Source: Streptomyces rishiriensis
GTDB taxonomy: Bacteria; Actinomycetota; Actinomycetes; Streptomycetales; Streptomycetaceae
Length of the DNA stretch: 64,000 nucleotides
Direction of reading: 5' to 3'
Assembly (NCBI RefSeq): GCF_003112535.1
Contig: NZ_BEWA01000008.1
Span: 62,001-126,000, forward strand
The notes under the pieces are model-generated. The model did not search any database. It worked only from the letters and a program-made list of their open reading frames with translations, and was not told where the DNA came from. Positions within the stretch are counted from its first letter, which is position 1. Every line of letters starts with the position of its first letter. Shown piece after piece: positions 16,360-24,036 of this stretch. The position numbers and the translations under genes are program-made.

Positions 16360-17516
16360 CCGGAGACGGCCTCGGCCCAGCCCTGCCCGAGGACCGTCTT
16401 GGCCTTGCTCTGCTGGGCCTCGGTCGGGAAGGAGGGCGTGCCGGAGACCTCGGGCAGCTTGGCCGCGGCCGTCTTGTCGAGGGTGCCGGCCTTCTCCATG
16501 GCGGTCATCAGGACCGGCCGCGCGTAGCCCTTGAGCCACAGGTTCTGGCCCTCGGCGCTGTAGAGGTACTCCTGCCACAGGCGGGCGGCCGCCGGGTGCG
16601 GGGCGTCCTTGTTGATCGCCTGGGAGTAGTACTGGGAGAACTGGCCGTCGCGGGGCACCGCCACCTTCCAGTCGACGCCCTTGGAGCCGAACTCGTCGGC
16701 GTATCCGGCGTTGAGGTAGTCCCAGTCGATGCTGATGGGCGTCTCGCCCTTCTCGACGGTGGCCGGCGTCGACTCGACGGGCGTGTAGTTGCCGTTCTTC
16801 TTCAGCTTGGCGAAGAAGTCGAGGCCGGGCTGGATGTCGTCGAAGGAGCCGCCGCTCGCGAGGGAGGCCGCGTAGACGCCGCCGAACGCGGAACCCGACT
16901 TGGTGGGGTTGCCGTTGAGGGCGACCTGGCCCTTGTACTGCGGCTTGAGCAGGTCCGCGAAGGTGGTCGGACAGACCTTCACGCGCTTGGCGTCGCAGCC
17001 TATGGAGAGGTAGCCGCCGTAGTCGTTGTACCAGCGGGCCCGGGCGTCCTTCTGCCCCTCGGGGATGTCGGCGTACGACGCCACCTTGTACGGCGCGAGC
17101 AGGCCCTGCTGCGCGGCGCTCAGCGCGAAGGAGCTGCCGAGGTCGAGGACGTCCGGTGCGCGGCCCTGGCCCTTGCGCGAGGTGACGGCGTTGATCTCGT
17201 CCTGGCTGGCGGCGTCGGGGTTCTCGACCGCGACCTTGACGCCGTACTTCTTCTGGAAGCCGTCGATCAGGGCGCCGTAGTTCGCCCAGTCGCGGGGCAG
17301 CGCGATGGCGTTCAGCGTGCCCTCCTTCCTGGCCGCCTTCACCAGGGCGTCGAGGCCGCCGAAGTCGGCGGCGGACGCGGCGGTGGCGGCGCTCTTGCCG
17401 TCGGCGGCGGCCGCGGCGCCGGTGTCGGGGGCGGCGCCACAGGCGCTCAGGGCGAGTACGGCGACGGCGGCGAGGGCGCCGCCACGAACGGCGGTTCTCG
17501 GCAGGGGCACGGTCAC
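16356..17516 (-). CDS. ABC transporter substrate-binding lipoprotein
   Basis: This 386-residue extracytoplasmic solute receptor starts with a lipoprotein signal: positive RTAVRGG, hydrophobic stretch, and lipobox LALSAC near residue 27. The mature protein fits the type 2 periplasmic-binding fold of the AfuA/PotD/PhnS group, with YGALIDGFQKKYGVKV (about 75-90) and TPISIDWDYLNAGY in the second lobe. No iron-ligand tyrosine pair is obvious, so an organic solute is more likely than ferric iron. The GTG start has GGAG 5 nt upstream. It is the first gene of the five-gene operon. An inverted repeat at 17559-17574, just upstream, is a likely operator for the divergent GntR regulator. Confidence 0.9.
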   Translation of the reverse strand: MTVPLPRTAVRGGALAAVAVLALSACGAAPDTGAAAAADGKSAATAASAADFGGLDALVKAARKEGTLNAIALPRDWANYGALIDGFQKKYGVKVAVENPDAASQDEINAVTSRKGQGRAPDVLDLGSSFALSAAQQGLLAPYKVASYADIPEGQKDARARWYNDYGGYLSIGCDAKRVKVCPTTFADLLKPQYKGQVALNGNPTKSGSAFGGVYAASLASGGSFDDIQPGLDFFAKLKKNGNYTPVESTPATVEKGETPISIDWDYLNAGYADEFGSKGVDWKVAVPRDGQFSQYYSQAINKDAPHPAAARLWQEYLYSAEGQNLWLKGYARPVLMTAMEKAGTLDKTAAAKLPEVSGTPSFPTEAQQSKAKTVLGQGWAEAVSG

Positions 17517-17558
17517 GGCTTCTCCAGGGGACGCGCTGGAATGCAGGAGGCGGGGTTG

Positions 17559-17574
17559 ACTTGTCTGAACAAGT
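17559..17574. promoter_or_regulatory. Candidate GntR operator upstream of the ABC operon
   Basis: ACTTGT-CTGA-ACAAGT is a perfect inverted repeat centred about 50 nt upstream of the binding-protein start. The core TGTCTGAACA resembles the GTnTAnAC-type sites of HutC-subfamily GntR regulators. Role inferred from position and form. Confidence 0.6.
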
Positions 17575-17694
17575 TGGCCCAAGTACGCCCGCCGTCGGTG
17601 TCCCCTTCGTGAACACCGGCGAAACCCTGAGCCCCTGTTTCCCGCACAGTTGTGGTCGTCACCGAACCGCGCCGCGAGTGGACTACGCTGGTCA

Positions 17695-17711
17695 GACTGT
17701 GTACAGCAGTC
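17695..17711. promoter_or_regulatory. Second inverted repeat, just upstream of the GntR gene
   Basis: GACTGTGTACAGCAGTC has five-base arms (GACTG/CAGTC) and a TGTACA centre. It ends 16 nt before the gntR start and could be an autoregulatory site. It differs from the repeat at 17559, so it may bind a different protein or be accidental. Confidence 0.35.
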
Positions 17712-17727
17712 GAAGCAGAGGGGAATC

Positions 17728-18468
17728 ATGGCCGCGCGACACGAGGAGATCGCCGACGAACTGCGCCGGGCGATCGACCGCGAGGAGTACGCGGTCGGCG
17801 CCCGGCTGCCCGCCGAGACCGACCTCGCCGCCCGGTACGGCGTCTCGCGCGGCACGGTCCGCCAGGCCGTCGCGGCGCTGACCGCCGAGGGCCTCATCGG
17901 CTCCCGCCAGGGCGCCCGCCGCGTGGTCCTGGCCAGTCATCGCAGCCAGAGCTTCGCCGAGCTGCGCAGCTTCGCCCAGTGGGCGCGCGCGATGGGCCGC
18001 CGGGCCACCGGCCGGGTCGTGCGGCAGGACTACCGACCGGCCGGCGCGGAGGACGCCGTGCGCCTCCAACTCCGCGAGGGGACACCGGTGTTGCACGTGC
18101 TGCGGCTGCGCGGCCTGGACGGTGAGCCGGTGCTTTTGGAGCGGACCGTGTACGCGGACTGGATCTCCCCGGCCGTCGAGTCGATCGAGCCGGACTGTCC
18201 CTCGGTGACCCAGCGCCTCCTCGACGACAGCGGCCTCGTCTTCGCCTACGGCGAGCACGTCATCGACGCGGTGGCCGCGGGCGCCCAGGACGCCGAGCTG
18301 CTCGGCGTGCGCCGTACGAGCCCGCTGCTGCGCGTCCGCCGGGTGACCACGACCCACGAGGGCCGCCCGGTGGAGTGGTCGGACGACCGCTACCGCTCCG
18401 ACGCGGTCAGTTTCAGCGTGCACAACTCGATAGGCAACAACGCGCTGGCCCGCAAGACGGCCGAGTAG
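17728..18468 (+). CDS. GntR-family transcriptional regulator with UTRA domain (HutC subfamily)
   Basis: This 246-residue regulator has an N-terminal winged HTH at about residues 5-70 (LPAETDLAARYGVSRGTVRQ) and a UTRA ligand-binding domain at about 85-235 (VLHVLRLRGLDGEPVLLERT; EWSDDRYRSDAVSF). Regulators of this subfamily sense small molecules such as sugars, phosphonates or histidine-pathway intermediates, and usually repress. ATG 17728 has AGGGGAA just upstream. It is divergent from the ABC importer operon, 211 nt apart, with two inverted repeats between them. It is therefore the probable repressor, induced by the imported compound or its dephosphorylated product. Confidence 0.92.
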   Translation: MAARHEEIADELRRAIDREEYAVGARLPAETDLAARYGVSRGTVRQAVAALTAEGLIGSRQGARRVVLASHRSQSFAELRSFAQWARAMGRRATGRVVRQDYRPAGAEDAVRLQLREGTPVLHVLRLRGLDGEPVLLERTVYADWISPAVESIEPDCPSVTQRLLDDSGLVFAYGEHVIDAVAAGAQDAELLGVRRTSPLLRVRRVTTTHEGRPVEWSDDRYRSDAVSFSVHNSIGNNALARKTAE

Positions 18469-18504
18469 GACGCGCAACGGCCCGGGCCGGCCGCGGAGCG
18501 CGCG

Positions 18505-18540
18505 GGCAGGGGCGGGTGGGGGGCGGGTGGGGGGCGGGCG
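18505..18540 (+). repeat. G-rich 11-bp tandem repeat, potential G-quadruplex
   Basis: Two exact copies of CGGGTGGGGGG (18513-18523, 18524-18534) are followed by CGGGCG. There are more than four runs of three or more G on the plus strand. It lies between convergent gntR and lrp genes and could form a quadruplex in the gntR 3' end. Confidence 0.7.
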
Positions 18541-18547
18541 AACCGGC

Positions 18548-19000
18548 TCAGGCCGGCGAGCCCGAGGAGAAGCGGCGCAGGAGCGGGGACAGCACCAGGA
18601 CCGACTTCGTGCGTTCCACGAAGGGCTCCCCCGCGATCCGTTCCAGGACGCGTTCGAAGTGGCGCATGTCGGCGGCGAATACCTGGGCGACCGCGTCCGC
18701 CTCGCCGGTGACGGTGGACGCCGCCACTACCTCCTGGTAGCGCTCCAGGCCCCGCTGGATGGTCTCCGGGGAGGTGTTGCGCCGGCAGTAGATCTCGACG
18801 AACCCCTCGGTCTCCCAGCCGAGGGCCGCCGGGTCGACCCGTACGGTGAAGCCGGTGATGGCTCCGGTGGCCCGCAGCCGGTCCACGCGCCGTTTCACGG
18901 CGGGCGCGGACAGGCCGACCAGGTGCCCGATGTCCGCGTAGGAGCGGCGGGCGTCCTCGGCGAGGGCGTGCACGATGCGTTCGTCGAGATCGTTCAGCAC
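18548..19000 (-). CDS. Lrp/AsnC-family transcriptional regulator
   Basis: A 150-residue feast/famine regulator. The N-terminal HTH is at about residues 3-60 (LDERIVHALAEDARRSYADI followed by LVGLSAPAVKRRVDRL). The C-terminal RAM (effector-binding) domain follows, with VTGEADAVAQVFAADMRHFE. It should bind DNA as an oligomer and respond to an amino acid. GTG 19000 is the only start that fits the family N-terminus. It lies 10 nt downstream of an amino-acid permease gene on the same strand, so the two are probably one transcript and the regulator likely controls the permease. A palindromic site at 20613 is the candidate operator. Confidence 0.92.
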   Translation of the reverse strand: MLNDLDERIVHALAEDARRSYADIGHLVGLSAPAVKRRVDRLRATGAITGFTVRVDPAALGWETEGFVEIYCRRNTSPETIQRGLERYQEVVAASTVTGEADAVAQVFAADMRHFERVLERIAGEPFVERTKSVLVLSPLLRRFSSGSPA

Positions 19001-19010
19001 AGTGGGTCGA

Positions 19011-20486
19011 TCACTTCTCAGATGGTGCGGGTGACGCGAGTCGGGAGCGGCGGTGGCCGTAGAGGAAGTAGACCACGAGCCCGACCGCCATCCAGACTCC
19101 GAAGACCACCCAGGTGACGGCCGACAGGCTGCCCATCATCCACACGCACAGGCCGAAGCCGACGGCCGGCAGGACCGGGGACAGCGGCACGCGGAAGGTA
19201 CGGGGCATCTCCGGACGGGTCCGGCGCAGCACCACGACGGCGATGTTGACCAGCCCGAACGCGAACAGCGTGCCGATGCTGGTGGCGTCCGCCAGCTGGC
19301 CCAACGGGATCGCGGCGGCCAGGACGCCGCAGAAGAGGGACACGATGACCGTGTTGGCCCGCGGCGTGCCGGTCTTCGGGTGGACCTTGGAGAACACCTG
19401 GGGCACCAGGCCGTCCCGGGACATCGCGAAGAGGATGCGGGTCTGGCCGTACAGCACGGTCAGGACGACGCTCGCGATGGCGATGACCGCGCAGAAGGCG
19501 AGGAGGGTCCCCCAGAAGGACTGACCGGTCACCTCGCGCATGATCTGGGCGAGTGCGGCCTCGGAGTCCCCGAACCGCTGCCACGGCTTGGCGCCGACGG
19601 CCACGGCCGCGACGAGCACGTAGAGCGCGGTGACGATGACCAGCGACAGCATGATGGCCCGCGGCAGATCGCGCTGCGCGTTCTTCGCCTCCTCGCCGGC
19701 GGTGGAGGCGGCGTCGAAGCCGATGTACGAGAAGAACAGGGTCGCCCCGGCCGCGCTGACGCCCGCCATGCCCAGCGGCATGAAGTTCTCGTAGTTGCCG
19801 GAGCGGAAGCCCTGGACGCCGATGGCGCAGAACAGCACCAGCGCGGCGATCTTCACGGCCACCATGAACGTGTTGGCGCGGGCCGACTCGCGGGCGCCGC
19901 CCAGCAGGAAGGCCATCGCCAGCAGGACGACGATGAGGGCGGGCAGGTTGAAGACGCCCCCGTCGCCGGGCGGCGCCGACAGCGCGTCCGGGATGGTGAC
20001 GCCGATGGTCCCGTCGAGCAGCTCGTTGAGGTACTCGCCCCAGCCGACGGCGACGGCGGCCACCGAGACGCCGTACTCCAGGACCAGACACCAGCCGCAG
20101 ATCCAGGCGATCAGCTCGCCCATCGTCGCGTATGCGTACGAGTACGAGGACCCGGCGACCGGGATGGTGCCGGCCAGCTCCGCGTAGGAGAGCGCCGAGA
20201 AGAGCGCCGTGACGCCGGCGATCACGAAGGACAGGGTGACGGCCGGCCCGGCCTTGGGGACGGCCTCGCCGAGGACGACGAAGATGCCGGTGCCGAGCGT
20301 GGCGCCGATGCTGATCATGGTGAGCTGCCAGAGCCCGAGCGAGCGCCGCAGGGACCCGCCCTCGCCCTGGCCGCCCTCGGCGACCAGCCGTTCCACGGGC
20401 TTGCGCCGCATGAGGCGCGCGAACAGCCCCGGGGACGCGGGGGCGGTCCGACTTCTCTGGTGCGGGGGTGCGCCTTGGTCGAGCAC
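19011..20486 (-). CDS. APC-family amino-acid permease (cationic amino-acid transporter type)
   Basis: This 491-residue membrane protein has about 12-14 helices and belongs to the amino acid-polyamine-organocation superfamily, cationic-amino-acid-transporter branch. GATLGTGIFVVLGEA (about residue 62-76) is the helix-1 substrate-binding motif; SYAELAGTIPVAGSSYSYAY and FSYIGFDAASTAGEEAKNAQ (helix 6) are also diagnostic. It probably imports lysine, arginine, ornithine or related amino acids by proton coupling. GTG 20486 gives a cytoplasmic N-tail of normal length. The lrp gene follows 10 nt downstream. A 416-nt gene-poor region with a possible Lrp site lies upstream. Confidence 0.9.
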   Translation of the reverse strand: MLDQGAPPHQRSRTAPASPGLFARLMRRKPVERLVAEGGQGEGGSLRRSLGLWQLTMISIGATLGTGIFVVLGEAVPKAGPAVTLSFVIAGVTALFSALSYAELAGTIPVAGSSYSYAYATMGELIAWICGWCLVLEYGVSVAAVAVGWGEYLNELLDGTIGVTIPDALSAPPGDGGVFNLPALIVVLLAMAFLLGGARESARANTFMVAVKIAALVLFCAIGVQGFRSGNYENFMPLGMAGVSAAGATLFFSYIGFDAASTAGEEAKNAQRDLPRAIMLSLVIVTALYVLVAAVAVGAKPWQRFGDSEAALAQIMREVTGQSFWGTLLAFCAVIAIASVVLTVLYGQTRILFAMSRDGLVPQVFSKVHPKTGTPRANTVIVSLFCGVLAAAIPLGQLADATSIGTLFAFGLVNIAVVVLRRTRPEMPRTFRVPLSPVLPAVGFGLCVWMMGSLSAVTWVVFGVWMAVGLVVYFLYGHRRSRLASPAPSEK

Positions 20487-20612
20487 GCGCTGACTCCTTC
20501 GTCGCTGCCTCTCGGCGCGGAGGGGACCGGCGGCGCGCCTGTGCGATCAGGGGCCCGCCGAGCGGGGTCCCCGCCACGCTACGTACAGCGCGTAACCCTA
20601 CGAGCCCGGACG

Positions 20613-20632
20613 TTGCCGCTGTAATGCAGCAA
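20613..20632. promoter_or_regulatory. Candidate Lrp-type operator upstream of the permease gene
   Basis: TTGCCGC-TGTAAT-GCAGCAA is an inverted repeat with one mismatch and an AT-rich centre, within a GC-rich region 127 nt upstream of the permease start. Lrp/AsnC proteins favour such sites. Several more TTGC elements occur over the next 70 nt. Role inferred. Confidence 0.45.
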
Positions 20633-20720
20633 CCTTGCGCGTGCCCGCATGATCATTGCGTTCATCACGGCGCGGCGGGTGTTCGTTGCGCGCGCGCCGC
20701 CGGGTGTTGCACGGGCCCCG

Positions 20721-20829
20721 TCAGGAGAACTCCCCGACGAGGAGGACACAGGCGCCGGCGAACTCGTGCAGAGCCGATGTGCAGCTCCGGCAGCGGCAGG
20801 TCCGCCGACCCGCAGACGGTGATCTCCAT
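20721..20829 (-). pseudogene. Possible small gene disrupted by a one-base frameshift
   Basis: The 416-nt space between the permease and guaB1 holds one coding-like trace. From ATG 20829 the frame MEITVCGSADLPLPELHIGS has strongly GC-biased third positions. Close to where that bias ends, the +1 frame continues as ALHEFAGACVLLVGEFS and stops at 20721, again with high GC3. Together they would make a peptide of about 37 residues if one base were added or removed. There is no clear ribosome site and I do not recognise the product. It may be a decayed gene, a sequencing error or chance. Confidence 0.3.
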
Positions 20830-20902
20830 GAGGCCGACCGCAGCGGCCGGGGCGGGCGCACGGCCCCCGGCTTCTCCGGGGGCCGTGCGGCGGGCGGGCG
20901 GC

Positions 20903-22354
20903 TCAGCTCCAGCTGGCGTGCAGCGGCTTGCCCTCGGCGTAGCCGGCCGCGCTCTGGACGCCCACGACGGCCTTCTCGGCGAACTCCTCCAGGGAGGCCG
21001 CGCCCGCGTACGTGCAGGACGAACGCACGCCCGCGACGATCGAGTCGACCAGGTCCTCGACGCCCGGGCGGGCCGGGTCGAGGAACATGCGGGAGGTGGA
21101 GATGCCCTCCTCGAACAGCGCCTTGCGGGCGCGGTCGTAGGAGGACTCCTCGGAGGTGCGGTTGCGCACGGCCCGCGCGGAGGCCATGCCGAACGACTCC
21201 TTGTACGGGCGACCCTGGGCATCCTGCTGGAGGTCGCCCGGGGACTCGAAGGTGCCCGCGAACCAGGACCCGACCATCACGTTGGACGCGCCGGCGGCGA
21301 GCGCCATGGCGACGTCACGGGGGTGGCGGACACCGCCGTCGGCCCACACGTGCTTGCCGTGCTTCCTCGCCTCGGCCGCGCACTCCAGAACGGCCGAGAA
21401 CTGCGGCCGGCCCACGCCCGTCATCATGCGGGTGGTGCACATGGCGCCGGGGCCGACGCCGACCTTGATGATGTCGGCGCCCGCCTCGATCAGGTCCCTG
21501 ACGCCCTCGGCGGAGACGATGTTGCCGGCCACGATCGGCACGCGGGGGTCGAGGGCGCGCACGGTGCGGATCGCGCTGATCATCGACTCCTGGTGGCCGT
21601 GCGCGGTGTCGATGACGAGGGTGTCCGCACCGGCGTCGAGCAGCTGCTTGGCCTTGCCCGCGACGTCGCCGTTGATGCCGACGGCCGCGGCGATGCGCAG
21701 CTTGCCCCGCGCGTCGACGGCCGGGGTGTACAGCGTGGCGCGCAGGGCGCCCTTGCGGGTGAGGATGCCGGCGAGCCGCCCCTCGGCGTCGACGGCGGGG
21801 GCGTAGCGCCGGTTGGCCGCGTCGAGGGTGTTGAAGGCCTCCCGCGGGTCGATCCCGGCGTCGAGCAGCAGCAGGTCACGGGACATGACGACCTCGAGCT
21901 GCGTGAAGCGGTCGACGCCGCTGAGGTCGGCGTCGGTGACGACGCCCACCGGGCGGAAGTCCTCGTCGACGACGACGCCGGCGTTGTGCGCGCGCTTGGG
22001 CAGCAGGGCCAGGGCGTCGGCCACCGTCTGGTGCGGGGCGAGCACGATCGGGGTGTCCAGCACCAGGTGGCGGCTCTTGACCCAGGTGACGACGTCGGTG
22101 ACGACGTCGATCGGAATGTCCTGCGGGATCACCACGAGTCCGCCGCGGCGGGCCATGGTCTCGGCCATCCGGCGACCGGCGACGGCGGTCATGTTGGCGA
22201 CGACCAGCGGGATCGTGGTGCCCGTGCCGTCCGGGGCGCTGAGGTCCACGGCCTGACGCGACCCGACCGCGCTGCGGCTCGGCACCATGAAGACGTCGTC
22301 GTAGGTGAGGTCGTAGGCGGGCTGGATGTCGTTGAGGAAACGCACGTGCTGCAC
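20903..22354 (-). CDS. guaB1: GuaB1-family IMP dehydrogenase-related protein (probable GMP reductase)
   Basis: This 483-residue TIM-barrel enzyme has an inserted CBS-domain pair at about residues 95-205 (NAGVVVDEDFRPVGVVTDAD; AGILTRKGALRA). The catalytic loop is GVGPGAMCTTRMMTGVG, with the active Cys at about residue 302. The phosphate-binding part HVWADGGVRHPRDVAMALA also fits. Actinobacterial GuaB1 proteins were long called IMP dehydrogenases, but the mycobacterial one was shown to reduce GMP to IMP using NADPH, for purine salvage. The same is likely here. True IMP dehydrogenase is expected elsewhere. The start ATG places MQHVRFLNDIQPAYDLTYDDV at the N-terminus, as in the family. Confidence 0.88.
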   Translation of the reverse strand: MQHVRFLNDIQPAYDLTYDDVFMVPSRSAVGSRQAVDLSAPDGTGTTIPLVVANMTAVAGRRMAETMARRGGLVVIPQDIPIDVVTDVVTWVKSRHLVLDTPIVLAPHQTVADALALLPKRAHNAGVVVDEDFRPVGVVTDADLSGVDRFTQLEVVMSRDLLLLDAGIDPREAFNTLDAANRRYAPAVDAEGRLAGILTRKGALRATLYTPAVDARGKLRIAAAVGINGDVAGKAKQLLDAGADTLVIDTAHGHQESMISAIRTVRALDPRVPIVAGNIVSAEGVRDLIEAGADIIKVGVGPGAMCTTRMMTGVGRPQFSAVLECAAEARKHGKHVWADGGVRHPRDVAMALAAGASNVMVGSWFAGTFESPGDLQQDAQGRPYKESFGMASARAVRNRTSEESSYDRARKALFEEGISTSRMFLDPARPGVEDLVDSIVAGVRSSCTYAGAASLEEFAEKAVVGVQSAAGYAEGKPLHASWS

Positions 22355-22476
22355 ATCCCAGTCGATCAGAGGTGACCCCCGGACAGGTCAGCCAGGGGGA
22401 GAAGCACGTACTTCATTCTCCCACGAAGGCCGGGATGCGATGCCCGGACGGAACGTCCAAGCAGCTCCTGGGAGTG

Positions 22477-22782
22477 CTAGGAGGATCCTCCGAGAGCGAG
22501 CACGACAGACAGCGCGGGCGCCCGGTCCACGGCGGCGGAGAACACCTCCTGGGCGATCTCCCACTCCTCGGGCCGGGACTTGGCGTACTGCCGCCAGTTC
22601 CGCACGACGACGAGCACCGGCCCGGACTCGGGTCCGTCGGGCAGGCCGGTGAGGCTGTCGGCGAGGGCGTCCCAGTTCCTGCCGAACCGGTCGGGCAGTT
22701 CGAGGTGGCGGGCGCAGCGGTCCATCAGGGCCGCCTTGTCCGTGACGCCGTCGAGGTCCAGTTCCAGCATGTGCTCCGTCAT
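22477..22782 (-). CDS. Barstar-family protein without an adjacent ribonuclease
   Basis: A 101-residue small acidic protein of the barstar (barnase inhibitor) family. The core FGRNWDALADSLTGL (about residues 33-47) is the RNase-facing helix region of barstar, and PVLVVVRNWRQYAKSRPEEW fits the following strand and helix. Barstar binds the active site of a barnase-type ribonuclease and so protects the cell. No barnase or other toxin gene is visible on either side, so it is either the immunity to an unlinked or imported RNase, or has another binding partner. It stands between guaB1 and the sorC gene and seems to be transcribed alone. Confidence 0.85.
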   Translation of the reverse strand: MTEHMLELDLDGVTDKAALMDRCARHLELPDRFGRNWDALADSLTGLPDGPESGPVLVVVRNWRQYAKSRPEEWEIAQEVFSAAVDRAPALSVVLALGGSS

Positions 22783-22816
22783 CCAGGCACCGTCCTGAGC
22801 GAGTCGTGGTCACGGC

Positions 22817-22849
22817 AGAGGGGGGCGGCCCGGAAGCCCGCCCCCCTCT
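22817..22849 (-). terminator. Rho-independent-type hairpin downstream of the sorC gene
   Basis: A GC-rich inverted repeat with arms AGAGGGGGGC and GCCCCCCTCT lies 54 nt beyond the sorC stop. No U-tract follows, as is common in Streptomyces. Confidence 0.6.
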
Positions 22850-22857
22850 CTGATCAT

Positions 22858-22912
22858 CCGCCGGATCCCGCCGGATCCCGCCGGTACCCCGCCGGATCCC
22901 CGTCAGATCCCG
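22858..22912. repeat. Degenerate 10-bp tandem repeat at the sorC stop
   Basis: Units close to CCGGATCCCG recur about five times (for example 22861-22870 and 22871-22880, identical). The array runs through the sorC stop codon, so its last codons and trailer derive from it. Confidence 0.7.
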
Positions 22913-23946
22913 TCGGGGTCCGACCGGTTGAGGGCGGGCTTGGGCGCCGGCCCGGCCGTCATCAGGTAGTCCGCCGCGGACGTGTCCGTCACCAGGCTGG
23001 TGACGAGCCCGGACCGCAGCACCGCGTCGATCGCGGCGGCCTTGCGCTGACCGCCCGCGATCGCGACGACCTCGGGGATCCGGCGCAGCTGGTCGGCCTT
23101 GACCGTGATGCACCGCTCGCCCAGGTCGCGTCCGACCCTGCGGCCCTCGGCGTCGAAGAGGTGGGCGGACATCTCAGCGGCGACGCCGAGCGAGGCGTAG
23201 TGACCCCGCTCCTCGTCGCTGAGCATGTCGTACACCGTCGAGATGCCCGGCTCCCAGGAGCCGATGGAGACACAGGCGACCGTGACCTTGTCGAAGTAGT
23301 CGAAGGCCCGGGCGATCCCGGTCTGATGGCGCAGCGCTATCGCGGTGGCCGCGTCCGGCAGCAGCATCGGCGCGTAGATGGGGTGCGCGTCGCCGCCGGA
23401 CACCTGGGCGGCGCGGCGCACCGCCTCGACGGAGCCGCGCTCGGCGGTCCCGGCGTCGTACACGCCCGTCAGCTGCACGACCGTGCAGGGCGGCAGCCGG
23501 TCCAGCGCCGCCGCCATGTGAATCGTGGATCGGCCCCAGGCCAGTCCCAGTACGTCCCCCTCGTCGACCAGTTCGCCGAGCAGGTCGGCGGCCACTTCCC
23601 CCAGGTTCTCGGGGTCCGTGGTCTCCTCGGCCTCGGCCGGGGACTCGACCACGACGGCGTGCCTGAGGCCGTACCTGGCGCGGAGCGCGTCGGAGCGCTC
23701 GGCGTCCAGTTCGGCCGGCACGCGGATCTCGATCCGTACGAGATCCCGTTCGAGGGCGGTCTCCAGGACCCGGGCCACCTTGAAGCGGCTGACGCCGAAC
23801 TCCTCGGCGATCTGGATCTTGGATTTCCCCTCGAGGTAGAAGCGGCGGGCCATGGCCGCCGCCTGCACCAGCTCAGCGGGTCCCATCCGCATGGCTGACC
23901 GGCCCGCCGACATACCCGACACGGCGATCTCCTCACTGCTGTTCAC
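22903..23946 (-). CDS. SorC-family (sugar-binding domain) transcriptional regulator
   Basis: A 347-residue regulator with an N-terminal HTH at about residues 28-65 (YLEGKSKIQIAEEFGVSRFK) and a C-terminal sugar-phosphate-binding domain of the SorC/DeoR-like NagB fold (LGLAWGRSTIHMAAALDRLP; AIAGGQRKAAAIDAVLRSG). Such proteins sense phosphorylated sugars. The gene lies 90 nt upstream of nothing else on its strand except rpe, which is the preceding gene in the opposite sense of transcription order (rpe at 24037-24723, also minus). Closeness to ribulose-phosphate epimerase suggests a pentose-phosphate ligand, as inference only. GTG 23946 is used; an in-frame ATG lies at about residue 12. Confidence 0.9.
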   Translation of the reverse strand: MNSSEEIAVSGMSAGRSAMRMGPAELVQAAAMARRFYLEGKSKIQIAEEFGVSRFKVARVLETALERDLVRIEIRVPAELDAERSDALRARYGLRHAVVVESPAEAEETTDPENLGEVAADLLGELVDEGDVLGLAWGRSTIHMAAALDRLPPCTVVQLTGVYDAGTAERGSVEAVRRAAQVSGGDAHPIYAPMLLPDAATAIALRHQTGIARAFDYFDKVTVACVSIGSWEPGISTVYDMLSDEERGHYASLGVAAEMSAHLFDAEGRRVGRDLGERCITVKADQLRRIPEVVAIAGGQRKAAAIDAVLRSGLVTSLVTDTSAADYLMTAGPAPKPALNRSDPDGI

Positions 23947-24036
23947 ACTCTGGATACGCCGTTCATCCTCGCAGATCCGGCGCAGTTGATCAGCTCTGAT
24001 GGGAGCCGTTCACATTCCTGTCGGTCAGCGGTCGGT

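Noticed and set aside
15463..17616. A 717-codon frame that would fuse a long N-terminus to the first permease
   Set aside because: The upstream part overlaps the binding-protein gene in the wrong frame. The ATGA overlap at 16356-16359 marks the true permease start.
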